Assembly: GCA_949317995.1 (NCBI GenBank)
Contig: OX439050.1
Location: 16,384,061-16,448,060, forward strand
Length of the DNA: 64,000 bases
Source: Acholoe squamosa
Lineage: Eukaryota > Annelida > Polychaeta > Phyllodocida > Polynoidae
Reading direction: 5' to 3'
Position numbers and translations under genes: made by a program. The notes under the pieces are model-generated. The model had not been told where the DNA came from, did no database searches, and saw nothing but the letters and a program-made list of their open reading frames with translations. The first letter of the stretch is position 1; each line of letters starts with the position of its first letter. Below, in pieces: positions 29,345-40,020 of this stretch.

Positions 29345-29345
29345 G

Positions 29346-29355
29346 TGGGGGGTGG
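29346..29355 (+). promoter_or_regulatory. Polypurine tract
   Basis: GTGGGGGGTGG-type G-rich sequence abuts the 3' LTR at 29356, where plus-strand priming is expected. It has two T interruptions, so is a weak tract. Confidence 0.55.
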
Positions 29356-29833
29356 TGTGGTGGTCCCGAGTCATCCTCGAGGTACCTTCGTGGTCCTCGT
29401 GGGCGACATCGAGAGCACCTCTCTTACCCTACGCCTGGGGGCGCTGGAGTCCAGTGCCACGTCACCACACGGTCACGTGGCCCTCGACTCTGGTGTACAT
29501 AAGGCTGTTGTACAGCCTTCCTCAGAGTCAGTCCAGTCGTGACGAACCATTGTGAGCGATGGTTGTCGGCTGCCCGACTACCATGTTGTGATACCTCTCT
29601 GTGCTGTTGCACAGAGAAGGTAAATGTGGGTTGATAACTATAGACACTAGGAGGCTGTGCTAGTTGTCTAGTGTCGAGAGTGCTTTGTAGTTCAAACACT
29701 ACTACCTGTAACTGTCATCGAGAACGGCTGATGCCTATGCGTTATTGACAATAAAGTTTTAACTGGAACCTGAATAGTTGTTCTTCGTTGTTTATCGAAG
29801 GATTCGATTAACCTCGAGGGGTAGAACACTACA
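29356..29833 (+). repeat. Gypsy 3' LTR
   Basis: It has the same TGTGGTGGTCCCG start and AACACTACA end as the 5' LTR and is also 478 bp. The TATA-like site here reads TGTACATAAGG. The AATAAA signal is kept near 29749-29754. Confidence 0.95.
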
Positions 29834-29837
29834 ATAT

Positions 29838-30102
29838 TAATCCACGACCGCGCAGCGGGAGTGGGTTTTTAACTCTAAAAAACCCTAAAAAACCCTTAAC
29901 CCTAAACCCACGAGCAGCTCTGACCACTGTGGTGTAATTCTAACTTAATTCTACTATCGGCACACACACCTCGGTGCCCGGCAGCCGTTGGTTTGATACT
30001 GTGCGTGACTGGCCTGGTTATGGGGTCAAGGTGCTGGACGTGTTCACACTACACTACTGCTGTGTGGCTTTATATCATAGACTCATGGTTCTAACCAAGC
30101 TT
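29838..30102. other. Gypsy 3' flank with CCCTAAA-type strings
   Basis: Between 29874 and 29910 there are four AACCCTWAA / CCCTAAA-like strings, resembling a tiny degenerate interstitial telomeric repeat. No gene is seen. Confidence 0.35.
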
Positions 30103-30345
30103 CTCTCGTCAGTTCCTGTGGTGCAATGCATAGGGAGTTGGATTTGGGATCTGAGACAGCAGGTACGACCCCTACCCTGGCCATGAAAATTTCGTGGGTT
30201 TTAACATGTAGCATATGACATGTTAGGACATGTAACATATGACATGTTAGGAGTGCTGATATCCTGGCACTCCTAGGACCTGCAATATCGACAGGTATCA
30301 GAATGGGAATATCCAGATAAAGCACCCAAAATCATAGAGGTCGTG
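30103..30345 (+). mobile_element. tRNA-derived SINE (family also at 39560-39893)
   Basis: The head GTGGTGCAATGCATAGGGAGTTGGATTTGG and a degenerate B box (CAGGTACGACCCC) look tRNA-like. The tail contains ACATGTAACATATGACATGTTAGG, GAGTGCTGATATCCTGGCACTCC and TTTTGGGTGC-type complement. The copy on the minus strand at 39560-39893 shares head and tail. RNA polymerase III promoter boxes are inferred from the B box only. Confidence 0.6.
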
Positions 30346-32100
30346 TAATAATAGTGTATAAATGTATGACAAACCAATGTAGTTCTACTACACTGTTCTA
30401 CTACACTGTATACCAAATAACTGTTGAATCTACCAGGGACCCTTGTAGAACTGAAAAGTGAACCACCCTAATTGCATTGCAGTGAACCAGTGTAGTTTTA
30501 ACAAGAAGCCCAAAGTGGCAGTATGGTGGTACAAGGAATCTCTATGAACATAATGACAGATCTCTGGCAACGTTGGGGCAAGGATATTGCCATCATTTCC
30601 ACAACATCATTTTAACAATGTTGGGATGCTATCTCGAAAACCAGACATTATCCCACAAACAGGCACTGTTTGGGGGATAGTGTCACCCAATGGGACACTT
30701 TCCCTCACAAGTGGCATTAAAGCACAAAAAACATTAAATCACAAATGACATCATATCCAAATGGCTTCAAATCCTTTAGGCCTATTAAATATCCCATTTG
30801 TTAATGTCTCTTTGTAGGTTAGTGCCATTTCTAAATTTATTATGTTATTTTCAGTGTACTACCACTATTGAGGGATAATGTTCTTACATGTACCACTATC
30901 CCTCAGAGGGTACTTGTGTGTTGAGTCACATGCTAGAGGAAGTCTGACTACCATGTGTTCTAGGCTACTGCAGTCATTTTGAAATACTGGGAAATCCCCT
31001 ATTTTGCTGGCATAAACTCACCACATGTGTAAAGATATGCAAAGATTCGAAATGTTACTTAGTGCCAGCAGGAGAGTTTCCAAGATGGCAAGCGTCTCCA
31101 TGAATTAGTCTATCCTTTACTTTCAGGTCAATATTTTCAAGAAAGTGTACACATATTAATTAACCATCCATAGTGTATTTCTTGTTACAGTCCATTTAAA
31201 TAGAACCAGGGAAGTGTTTTAGATCATATTTGCCTCTAAGTATGTTTATTAGAATCATAACAATGCTGCTTTACAGCTGAGGCACCTCATGCTACTTTTA
31301 GACCAACCACTTTGAAGATTCAGAGGCTCCAGTCAACTGGTCAGCATCAATGCTGAATAGCCTATACCAATCTGTAGGTTATGTCCCACCTAGCAATTTG
31401 GTCACAAACTAAAACAGTACTTGTCTGAAGGATAATGTCTCATTTGTCTTGTTTGTCGTAATGTCATTTAATAATGTCTTTTGTGCTTCAGTGCCACTTT
31501 TCAAAGATAGTGTCTGGACAGGTGGCACTCAAACAGGCACTGTTCGAGGGATAGTGTTGTGTTTGTGAGCTAGTGACTCAACAAACCAAATATTTACAGC
31601 GTATTTCACCAGCGCCCATTCAAGCATTATGCCAAATGGTCAGCATAATGAACAAATGCAGTAGGCTGGAAGTTAAAGCCCTGTATCTAAAATTCAGATT
31701 GCCTCTATCTACATGCTTATGGCCAACACTGGTCGTTTACCTGTATACTCGCTACCTGCTATATTTCAGAGATACAGGAAACCAGAATGACAATCATATC
31801 ATACGGCTTCAAAAGATGAAGATGAACATATCCAGACCATTTAAAAGGTTTCCAACATCTTGACAGCACTGTTTCTCCAGGGAATCACCTCAAGTCAAGT
31901 CAAGTCAAACTTGTTTATTTAAGCTGTAACAGGGGGGCGTTGGTCTGAGTTATTTTGTTACAGTACCACATAAAATTATATTTAAGGAATAAGGCATGAG
32001 GACGTGGAGGGGGCTTGCATCTATTCCCTAATAAAGACATCCTGTCCACTTACGAGTGACCTTATTCCTGTTATAACACGGTATCAGAAGATAGTGCTGC
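30346..32100. other. Non-coding region with dispersed repeats
   Basis: A string CAAACAGGCACTGTT.G.GGGATAGTG occurs near 30656 and again near 31530 in direct orientation within otherwise unrelated DNA. A CAAGTCAAGTCAAGTCAAAC microsatellite-like string and CTTGTTTATTTAA lie at 31893-31921. A 96-codon ORF (31573-31863) has no domain. Confidence 0.45.
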
Positions 32101-32184
32101 CATGCATTATTGGGTTATAGATGCACAGCTACCCAATAATTGCACAGCAGGCCTATTAGAGGAGCTGTGCATCTATTGGGATGC

Positions 32185-32189
<5 letters not shown>

Positions 32190-32254
<65 letters not shown>
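32190..32254. repeat. (AT)n microsatellite
   Basis: About 32 uninterrupted AT dinucleotides. The Tyr/Ile ORFs over it are artefacts. Confidence 0.98.
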
Positions 32255-32255
<1 letters not shown>

Positions 32256-32412
32256 CCCAGTATACACACTGCAAGAAAACAACCTTGTCACTCTCAAATC
32301 ACATCTCTCATCACTATATTCCTACAGTGGGAACCAAGACTATGCTTGGTTTATTGAATAGATGCACAGCAGCGGTGTTATAAACCAATTTAGAGGACGG
32401 TGAAAATACCTA

Positions 32413-32483
32413 GGATTACCAGGACTCGAACCCAGATCTCTGGCATGACATTCCAGCATCCTAACCATAATACACCGTGATCC
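32413..32483 (-). other. tRNA-Asp-like sequence, minus-strand half of an inverted pair
   Basis: On the minus strand it reads GGATCACGGTGTATTATGGTTA ... ATGTCAT ... GGGTTCGAGTCC ... GTAATCC. The D-arm (TATTATGGTTAGGATGC), a 7-base loop ATGTCAT with GTC at the anticodon position, a canonical B box and 6/7 acceptor pairing resemble tRNA-Asp(GUC). Similarity to the + copy extends beyond the tRNA into TATTTCCACCTT, so it is more likely a SINE head or tRNA-derived repeat than a working tRNA gene. Confidence 0.55.
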
Positions 32484-32786
32484 TGTGCCTGATATTTCCA
32501 CCTTCCAACTACACCTGGATCGTTATAACACACACTAGGGGAGCAGTGATGACCAGGTAACTAGCTCCTGAGAGTCGGTCTACCAGGTACAAGGATTTCC
32601 GGTCCCCTACACTCCTCCCAACCAGCTTCAACCTAGGGTACCTACAGATTCCCAGGACTGGTACCGAGTTTCACATCCGGAGGGAGGCATGGGGACCCCC
32701 CAGGAGGTACCCGCAGCACCAGCAGGTTGAAACGTATCCGGGTCATACCAGCCCAGGCACCGAGTTCCCCGATCCACCTATCACAA

Positions 32787-33545
32787 TCATATGAGGACCG
32801 GCTCGGTGATCCTACCAATGTAGTTGAAAGGTGGAAATATCAGGCACGGATCGTGGTGTAATGGTTGGCATGCATCCTGGAATGTCATGCCAGAGAACTG
32901 GGTTTGAGTCCTGATGATCCTAGATATTTTCACTGTCCACCGACGACTCTGATCATCTTCGGCAATCTCATCTACAACCTTAGTTAGTGCATCAGATCTG
33001 CACATGGCCTCAGCTAGGCTAAAATAATCACACCAGTATGTGTCCCTGGTGATGTCTTCTATTTGGTTGTCATGGACACCCTTCACTAGTCTCATTTGTA
33101 AATCCATGGAGATACAGTCAGGTGATAGGCCCTTACCTCCAAGCATCTGAGGAGGAATCCGTCGGTCTTTTCCCGAAACAGTATGAATGTACCCTTTTGT
33201 CACATTGACCCACCCCTTCAGTGTTGTTTCAAGTCCAGGCACAGTGACTGGCACTTCGAGGATGGCGTCGGCCGGTTCGGGGAGGACAACCCCCACACTC
33301 GAGTCAGCCCTGACATTCAGGAGGACTTCGGATTGATGGCTCGATCCTTCAGTGGTTGGTTTAGTTGGTGAAGCACCATCAGTGGTAGTCAGTGGAATTG
33401 ATTCAGCAATGGTGTCCGAAGTGTCCATTGCTTTTACAGGTTTGGTGGCTGGGATAGGATGTCCTTTGGGATCGGCAATTAGGGTCACCGTAACCTGGCT
33501 CTGGGCCATTTTAGAAGCCCAAGAGCAGTCCATTTGATGACACAC
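32787..33545 (-). CDS. Unidentified 252-codon ORF, C-terminus read through a tRNA-like repeat
   Basis: The likely original start is MAQSQVTVTLIADPKGHPIP inside the ORF. It has a Ser/Thr/Pro-rich N-terminal third, then VPVTVPGLETTLKGWVNVTK, DRRIPPQMLGGKGLSPDCIS and DYFSLAEAMCRSDALTKVVD. The last 45 residues come from the complement of the tRNA-like repeat at 32812-32945, so the true end is lost. It lies downstream of the minus-strand gypsy integrase remnant, as the accessory ORF does in the plus-strand gypsy element, so it may be that element's post-pol ORF. No family is recognised. Confidence 0.4.
   Translation of the reverse strand: MCHQMDCSWASKMAQSQVTVTLIADPKGHPIPATKPVKAMDTSDTIAESIPLTTTDGASPTKPTTEGSSHQSEVLLNVRADSSVGVVLPEPADAILEVPVTVPGLETTLKGWVNVTKGYIHTVSGKDRRIPPQMLGGKGLSPDCISMDLQMRLVKGVHDNQIEDITRDTYWCDYFSLAEAMCRSDALTKVVDEIAEDDQSRRWTVKISRIIRTQTQFSGMTFQDACQPLHHDPCLIFPPFNYIGRITEPVLI
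32848..32920 (+). other. tRNA-Asp-like sequence, plus-strand half of an inverted pair
   Basis: GGATCGTGGTGTAATGGTTGGCATGC ... ATGTCAT ... GGGTTTGAGTCC ... ATGATCC. The acceptor pairs 7/7 with one G-U; the loop again shows GTC. The B box has T for C (GGTTTGAGTCC). It is the inverted partner of 32413-32483, within repeat arms of about 130 bp (32385-32520 and 32812-32945). Confidence 0.55.
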
Positions 33546-34049
33546 TATTTTTTTTTAAGGTTTGAAGGTTTTATTGCCAAGTCGATTTTTATCAGTTGCC
33601 AGTTTTATTTCCCACCTCGACCAAAATTGGTACTACATCAGGCAGCGGCTGTCGCAGTTTGAGGATTTTCTCTCAGTTTGGACGTTGCGTTGGTGTGTAC
33701 CTACTCAGTTCGTATCATCAGGAGTATAACAGAATTACATGCAGTATCGTACATGCATGTCAGCCTAGTTGTCTGTTACCCACAGGAACCACGAATGGAG
33801 TACTTCATTGCACATAACCCCAATCAGAGTCGACTTTGAAGTATCCCAACTTCCATTAACAAATAACATAACACATTACAGGACATATACACTCGTTGTG
33901 TACCAGGACTTAAGTAACAGCAGACCTGAGGGCAAGTCATGGACTGCGTCTCTCTCCTACTCCACACTTTTTCTTCAACCCAGAAGTTTGAGGTGGTCAG
34001 AAGATACCAGCGTCCTCTTCCTACCTTGACTCCTGTGTCCTGGCAAGAC
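33546..34049. other. Non-coding, 3' region of the gypsy remnant
   Basis: No gene found; short ORFs on both strands have no domain. Confidence 0.4.
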
Positions 34050-36290
34050 ATATTCTCTGTGATTAGGTGTTAAATTCACTTCAGTTTTCTTATTCAGTTT
34101 CTTCGAATTATTCTTTGTTCCAGTCCTTTTTGACTTCTTTTTGTTCAATTTAACACACTTTCATGATGTATTCAAATCCTTTCTTTTCATAGGATGTCGT
34201 CCTTTTCTTAATTCCATTTTTCAAATAGCTCCTTACATTCAGCATCAGCAGCTTCTCTACCTCTCCAACATTGTAATCTACACACGTTCAACTTATTCCT
34301 TCTACCAGTATGTAAACTTAATATCATAACAGTTGACTCAGAGATTATCTTTGTCACTACATGAGGACCATCCCACCCTGAAACTAATTTCTTAGATTGC
34401 AGGGGTTCATGAATTCATAATACCTTGTCTCCAACATTAAAATGTCAATGCTTCAAATTAGTATCATAACCAATTTTCTGCCAATGAGCATTCTTCATTA
34501 ATTCAATTTGAACTAGGTCATAAGCTCGTTTGAAATGTTCTCTCAATGATTCTACAAACATAACAGAGCATGGGGCTTCAGGACTAATCCCAATTACACC
34601 ATACACTAAGTCTGAAGGCATTATGATATCCTCACCAAACACTAAAAGGTTTGGAGATGAGTTCGTCGAAGCATGTACAGTGCTGTTATAACCTTTTTGT
34701 GCCCAGGATTATTAGGCTATTTCTAGTTATTTCCTATATGAATGCTTTGAATCTGATAGTAATAATAATATAGTTTGCATATTGCTTTTCATAAGGACGG
34801 TTCAGATTACTTATCTGAATGCTCTCTGGGTGGAAATTTCTTATAATCATAAACATCAAAATATATTTTTTGTGAACTATGACAACATCTACATTCTATG
34901 TGCTAATGTTAGTAGATTGACCCGGTGTTCATAGGGTTGAGTCATCTATTCTTTAACAGAATCTTGTAATTTGGGAATATAATGATTTCTTTTGATATCA
35001 GTATGGGAGTTTTTTTTTGTAGGAATAGAATGATATTGAAAACATATTCAGGATCTCCTGCAAAAGTTAGGTTGAGATGGTAAACGATTATCTTGCATAT
35101 CTTTGTAGATATATTATCCTTAGCCTTGCTATAATATTATTTTGAATCCTGCTCTTGACAGCCCCCCCTCCTTTCACCCTAAAATGGTAATTAATGATGG
35201 TGATAATGGTGATTTTCCACCCTCAATATTTCAATTTGGCACCCAAACGACCTCTAATAATGCTTGCTCAGTGGTACTGGTAGTGTCACTCGTGAGGTGA
35301 TACCCTTTCTATTGGTGGTTTAACTTTGGAAATTGACCCAGTAGAAGTGCCTAAGTGATTATATATGTCCACGTAGGTGTTGGCATGGCTAGGCACCATA
35401 GGGATAAGCATGTACTATGAAGTCACATTGTTCATCTTGGCATGAATTCACCAAGGGTTTCAGGACTTGAATCAATGTTCTGTTAAATCTCTCTACTTGG
35501 CCATTAGACTGAGGTCTGTATGGGTTAGTTTGAGTTTTACAGATTGCCAAATAATGACACATTTCTTGCCATAAGTTTGACTCGAATTCTCTACCTTGAT
35601 CACTATGCATCATTAAAGATGCGCCTTAATGTAGGACCCATCCTCTAACGAATGCACTAGCACAAGTAGCTGCTTTATGATTTGGTAGTGGGAATACACG
35701 AGTATACTTCGTGTAATAATCTGAGACTACCGTCATACAGGGGTTTCCACGAGGTGTAGGTTCTAATCCACTTATGATGTCAATGGCTATTCGAGCAAAT
35801 CTTACTCTCAACAGTTCTTGCATCAAAGGCATTTTACCCATCCCCGTGCCGGGTTTGTTCTTACCACATTCTGGACAGGTCATAACCCATCTGGTGAGAT
35901 CACTACTCATTCCAGGCAAATAATAGTGCCAAGAAAGATGTTCGAGTGACCTCTTCTTTCTGAAATGTCCACTAGTTTTGTGGAAATACATGATGTCACG
36001 TCTCATTGCCATAGGAATTACCTTTGCAAAACCTTATCCTTGGTAGGACAAGTCTTCCAATGACAAAGTAACTCGTCTATAACTTCGAGCTCGGTCCGCT
36101 GGGCTAGAAATTTACAAGTTTCTCTATCTTCAATAGATATGACAGGCCTTTCAGGCTTCTTGCCATTATTTAGTAGTAAAATTACTCGTTTTACTGCAGG
36201 GTCATTCTGTTGAAACTGTTTAATGGTGTCAGATGACCATTCAATAACATTTTCTACTCAGAGATCAGGCAAGGGTTCAATACCTCAAAC
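34050..36290 (-). pseudogene. Second Ty3/gypsy integrase, degraded and interrupted
   Basis: On the minus strand: a linker with PVISIEDRETCKFLAQRTEL (36160-36090), zinc domain FHKTSGHFRKKRSLEHLSWH ... CPECGKNKPG, the core IAIDIISGLEPTP (first Asp), MMHSDQGREFES (second Asp) and RPQSNGQVERFNRTLIQ (Glu), then FGEDIIMPSDL and the C-terminal GWDGPHVVTKI. Spacing and motifs closely follow the integrase at 22885-24022, so the two elements are relatives. The reading frame is cut by a 712 bp insert (34692-35403) and several stops. RT and protease are absent from this remnant. Confidence 0.85.
34692..35403. mobile_element. 712 bp non-autonomous DNA element in the integrase remnant
   Basis: The insert starts CCTTTTTGTGCCCAGG and ends with the complement of CCCTATGGTGCCTAGC, imperfect inverted ends. 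ATAA flanks it (34688-34691 and 35404-35407). Removing it restores the integrase string ...AYNSTVH.... It is AT-rich and has no ORF. The transposase class is not clear from a 3-4 bp duplication. Confidence 0.65.
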
Positions 36291-37145
36291 TTTCTTAAAG
36301 TAGGTACACTAGGTTTGATATTAGGGGGTAGGGTTGGTTAGTATTGTCATTTGACACAGTATTATGCACTTTAGGGAGTATTCTAGCAAATTTTGAGTGT
36401 TGCCAAGGAAAACGGTTGCTATGGTAACCAACATTAAAAGAAAAATTCCCAACATATATTTTTGGAAGCTTAGGTACCCAAGGAACATATATATGTATGT
36501 TGGGTAAAATTATCATCCAATTCCCACGAAACTACATATGCCCCTCTACTAGTTGTTCAAGTTACATCATTTGTGACCCATCAAGGTAAAACACCCCTCC
36601 GCAGGGGATTTTTAATTCCCCATTTGGCCACCAGGGGGAATGGAGGGGCAAAATTACTCTAAAATCATTATAAAAATATGTTAAGCTAATTTTTGATGCA
36701 GAATTCAATGGGCTCATTTAAAATGCACCATTTTCATTAGAAATGGCCCATATTTGAATGGTAAAATGAACATTTTTCATGAAAAATCAACCTATATGCC
36801 TGTTCCTGGTTGCCATGGCAACCATTCCAATAATCAAAACTTGCAGATTTGCAGATTCCCCAATTTTGGGGGGATATTCACCAAAAACCTAAAACTGAAA
36901 ACAGAAATGGAAAATTCCTTCTAGATCAAAAAGGCTGATTTATTGTGTTTTTAGACATTATTATGGTTAATATTGTATTTGTGACCTGGACTGGGAAAAG
37001 GGACCTTATTCCCCTTGAAATAAGGTCCCTTTTCGCAGATCCTGTCACATTTAGAGCTTAATCCTCAATTTCAAATATGAATAATGACCTATTTTCAAAG
37101 AGGGGTTCTGACATAACTACTGGGAATATTTAAGCCAATAATGTC
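36291..37145. other. AT-rich segment with two X-box palindromes, inside the gypsy remnant
   Basis: It separates the integrase part from the gag-like part, where protease and RT should be. Two RFX-type X-box palindromes are present: GGTTGCTATGGTAACC (36414-36429) and GGTTGCCATGGCAACC (36808-36823). AAGGGACCTTATTCC and its near-complement GGAATAAGG-type string form a weak foldback near 36998-37035. Confidence 0.5.
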
Positions 37146-37691
37146 TCATTTTAAAGATCTTGAGATGAACTTTGATAATGAATTTCCCTGCAGAGGGGTG
37201 TTCTTGCTTGCCTGGTCTCTTTTTATTGCTTGATGTATTAGGTACTCTCTAGCAGTTATTCCTTCGCTTTTACTTCCACCTATATCAAAAATAAATTTAC
37301 TTAAGCCTTCTAAGGACTTTCTGTCTTTAATCACTGATGGGGCAGTAGTACTTCTGGTAGTACTAACTTGCCTTCGAACTGAGGTATCCATCACTACAAT
37401 GGGACCTCTAGATGACTGATTTGAAGTGTTCAGTTTGCTTTGTAGGAATGTATCCTGTAGTGGTCCTGCTAATTGAGGGTTTCTCGGGTTCGAAGTCATT
37501 TTTATTTAGCTAGTTGTCACTCTAGGAGTTTGAACTACCTTTTCGGTTAGGGAATCAGTGATTGTTGTATAACCATCTTGTGTTTCAATAGTCAGCCGTC
37601 GGCCTGTACCAACCATTAATGGTGGTGCTTTAAATTCAAAACCTAAGTAGCTGAAGTCAGATTCAGTGGAATCAGCACTGTCGGATCCCAA
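37146..37691 (-). pseudogene. Gag-position ORF of the second gypsy element
   Basis: The frame starts at ATG 37689-37691 (MGSDSADSTESDFSYLGFEF), has a TAA at 37506-37508, and continues to 37146. It lies about 65 bp inside the primer-binding site. No zinc knuckle or capsid motif is seen, so gag identity rests on position. Composition is Ser/Thr-rich. Confidence 0.45.
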
Positions 37692-37754
37692 GTCTCCTTG
37701 GGTTGATCCGTCATGGTTCGGTTCGACCTCCAGGGTTGCGCACTAAAACCAAGA

Positions 37755-37770
37755 CTGGTCATGGCACCAG
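37755..37770 (-). promoter_or_regulatory. Primer-binding site of the second gypsy element
   Basis: On the minus strand CTGGTGCCATGACCAG follows ATTACA, exactly as CTGGTGCCGTGACCAG follows ACTACA in the first element. The 5' LTR therefore extends rightwards from 37771. Confidence 0.7.
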
Positions 37771-38250
37771 TGTAATGGTTCGAGTACTTGTATAACTTTG
37801 GTTAGGTTCAAGATATGTCAATATCAAGTCAAACCAGACAAGTTAGCTTGGGTTATTCAGTAGTTGACTAGGTTCGAAGGGCGCTCTGGATATAGCTCAG
37901 TGCTCAAGAGATGTTGCTCTGGCCGCAGCCAGAAGCCAACTGAACTCCTTATATGGTTCCAGGTAGGGACTGGGACAGCGACGACCAGTGCTGCCATCAC
38001 CCCATAGCGGCCAGAGATCGTAGCGACCTCTGGTCCTACCTGCCCTCTCGAATAAGGAGCTAAAACTATATAAGACACTACATGAGCCTCTACACCAGTC
38101 TCTATGAAAACATTTCCCCAGGCCATTTGGTTCCATAGATTTTATTATTCTGCAGGCCTGGATTGATCTTAGCAGGACTGAACACAGCAAGATTATTATC
38201 ATGAGGAACGAAAACAAGAATGAACTCTTTATCTAGGAGGGTATTCCACT
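37771..38250 (-). repeat. 5' LTR of the second gypsy element (outer end uncertain)
   Basis: The inner end is fixed by the primer-binding site. A TATATAG-like string (on the minus strand CTTATATAGTTTTAG, near 38065-38075) is a candidate TATA. The outer boundary and the matching 3' LTR were not found; the given right limit assumes a length like the first element's 478 bp. Confidence 0.4.
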
Positions 38251-38436
38251 GCCACTGGTTGGCCAAAATTTTACTAATCCAATTATTTTTGATTATGCAA
38301 AAGGATAGGAAAAACTGAAAACTGCAGTTGAATACCCACTTTAATCGTTCAACCCCTAAAAAACAGTAATGCTTTTTATTTCAGGCCATATAAACATTTA
38401 TAATGGCCCCACCATACGCATACTGCCTATCTTTTC

Positions 38437-39075
38437 CTGCCCTCACCTCTAGCCCCACTATTCCCCTACTGTAAGCCTCTTCCTGCCCTCACCTTATGCC
38501 CCACCATTCGCCTACTGCTAGTCTCTTCCTCCCCTCACCTCAAGCCCCACCATTCCCCTACTGTAAGTCTCTTCCCGCCCTCACCTTATGCCCGACCATT
38601 CGCCTACTGCTAGTCTCTTCCTGCCTTCACCTCTAGCCCACCATTCCCTTACTGTGGGCCTCTTCCTGCCCTCACCTTGAGCCCCACCATTCACCTACTG
38701 TTAGTCTCTTCCTCCCCTCACCTCAAGCCCCACCATTCCCCTACTGTAAGTCTCTTCCCGCCCTCACCTCTAACCCCACTATTCCCCTACTGTAAGCCTC
38801 TTCCTGCCCTCACCTCGAGCCCCACCATTTGCCTACTGTTAGTCTCTTCCTGCCCTCACCTCATGCCCCACCATTCACCTACTGTTAGTCTCTACCTGCC
38901 CTCACCTCATGCCCCACCATTCGCCTACTTTTAGTCTCTTCCTGCCCTCACCTCATGCCCCACCATTCACCTATTGTTAGTCTCTTCCTGCCCTCACCCC
39001 TAGCCCCACCATTCGCCTACTGTAAGTCTCTTCCTGCCCTCACACCTAGCCTAACCATTCACCTACTGCCAGTCT
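38437..39075. repeat. 46 bp minisatellite, about 14 copies
   Basis: The unit runs CCTGCCCTCACCTCTAGCCC / CACCATTCCCCTACTGTAAG / TCTCTT with frequent C/T and A/G variants, from about 38437 to 39075, and a further partial copy near 39238-39295. Its ORFs (for example 38677-38934) only translate the repeat. Confidence 0.9.
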
Positions 39076-39460
39076 AAATTAAAAATGAGGCACTGGGCAG
39101 GTGATCTGCCAGATGGCCCTCCCAGTGGTAGAAATACTCTCAAACCAGAAAGTGTAACTCAATACGCTGCATAGAAATAGTGTTCAATTTTCCATGTTGT
39201 GGTTGAATAGGACTTACAAACAATGGTAGACCACTGTTCGCCTATTGTAAGTCTCTTCCTGCCCTCATGCCTAGCCCAACCATTCGCCTACTGCCAGTCT
39301 AAATTAAAAATGAGGCACTGGGCAGGTGATCTGCCAGATGGCCCTCCCAGTGGTAGAAATACTCTCAAACCAGAATGCGGAACTCAATACTGTGCATAGA
39401 AATAGTGTTCAATTATCCGTGTGGCGGTTGAATAGGACTTACAAACTACGGTAGACCAGT
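39076..39460. repeat. 225 bp tandem duplication after the minisatellite
   Basis: AAATTAAAAATGAGGCACTG occurs at 39076 and 39301 and the sequences stay alike through TTGAATAGGACTTACAAAC and GGTAGACCA. The end of each unit re-enters minisatellite sequence, so the larger unit includes a few 46 bp repeats. Confidence 0.85.
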
Positions 39461-39559
39461 GGTCACTCCCTGTGTGTCGGGTTGAGCTGTGGGACCACTG
39501 TGGACCTCAGGCAGTGGTCCCACAGGCCAACCCAGACACAAGATAGTTATTAGCGAGCC

Positions 39560-39893
39560 TATTCCTGCCATTATTACACGACCTCTGTGATTTTGGGTGC
39601 TTTTTCTAGATATTCCCATTCTGATACCTGTTGATATTGCAGGTCTTAGGAGTGCTGATATCCTGGATATCGGCACTCCTAGGAGTGCTGATATCCAGGA
39701 TGATACCTGTTGATATTGCAGGTCTTAGGAGTGCTGATATCCAGGATATCAGCACTCCTTACATGTAACATGTCACATGTCCTAACATGGCATATGTTAA
39801 ATGTTAAAACCCACAAAATTTTCATTGTCAGGGTAGGGGTCGAACCTGCAGTCTCCTGATCCCAAATCCAACTCCCTATGCAGTGCGACACAG
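39560..39893 (-). mobile_element. tRNA-derived SINE, minus strand, with palindromic tail
   Basis: The minus-strand head GCACTGCATAGGGAGTTGG and B box GCAGGTTCGACCCC match the copy at 30103. The tail holds repeated GAGTGCTGATATCC and GGATATCAGCACTCC palindromes (39650-39760) and a duplicated TGATACCTGTTGATATTGCAGG segment, so the tail has been amplified relative to the other copy. Confidence 0.65.
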
Positions 39894-40020
39894 GTCGTCA
39901 TTGATATGGCTGTGTCCCCCCACAACAACTCTCACATGCGCAAGGTTAGAATAGCATTATAATTAAAGATGACTGCTGGACGCGTTCAAACCAAGCCAAG
40001 CTGGGTGCCAAGGTGTGAGA

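Larger units (their letters stand above)
17307..29833 (+). mobile_element. Ty3/gypsy LTR retrotransposon, 12.5 kb, defective
   Basis: Two 478 bp LTRs flank gag, protease, RT-RNase H and integrase in the Ty3/gypsy order, followed by about 5 kb of extra sequence downstream of integrase. The 4 bp ATAT (17303-17306 and 29834-29837) is the likely target duplication. The LTRs differ at roughly 25-28 positions by eye (about 5-6 %), so the insertion is not recent. All ORFs are broken by stops or frameshifts and the start of RT is deleted. Internal length is far above the usual 4-6 kb because of the coiled-coil gag and the 3' accessory region. Confidence 0.93.

Noticed and set aside
32102-32383. Tyr/Ile-repeat ORFs on both strands
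   Set aside because: They only translate the (AT)n microsatellite.
38677-38934. 85-codon Pro/Ser/His-rich ORF
   Set aside because: It is the 46 bp minisatellite read in frame; no unique sequence.
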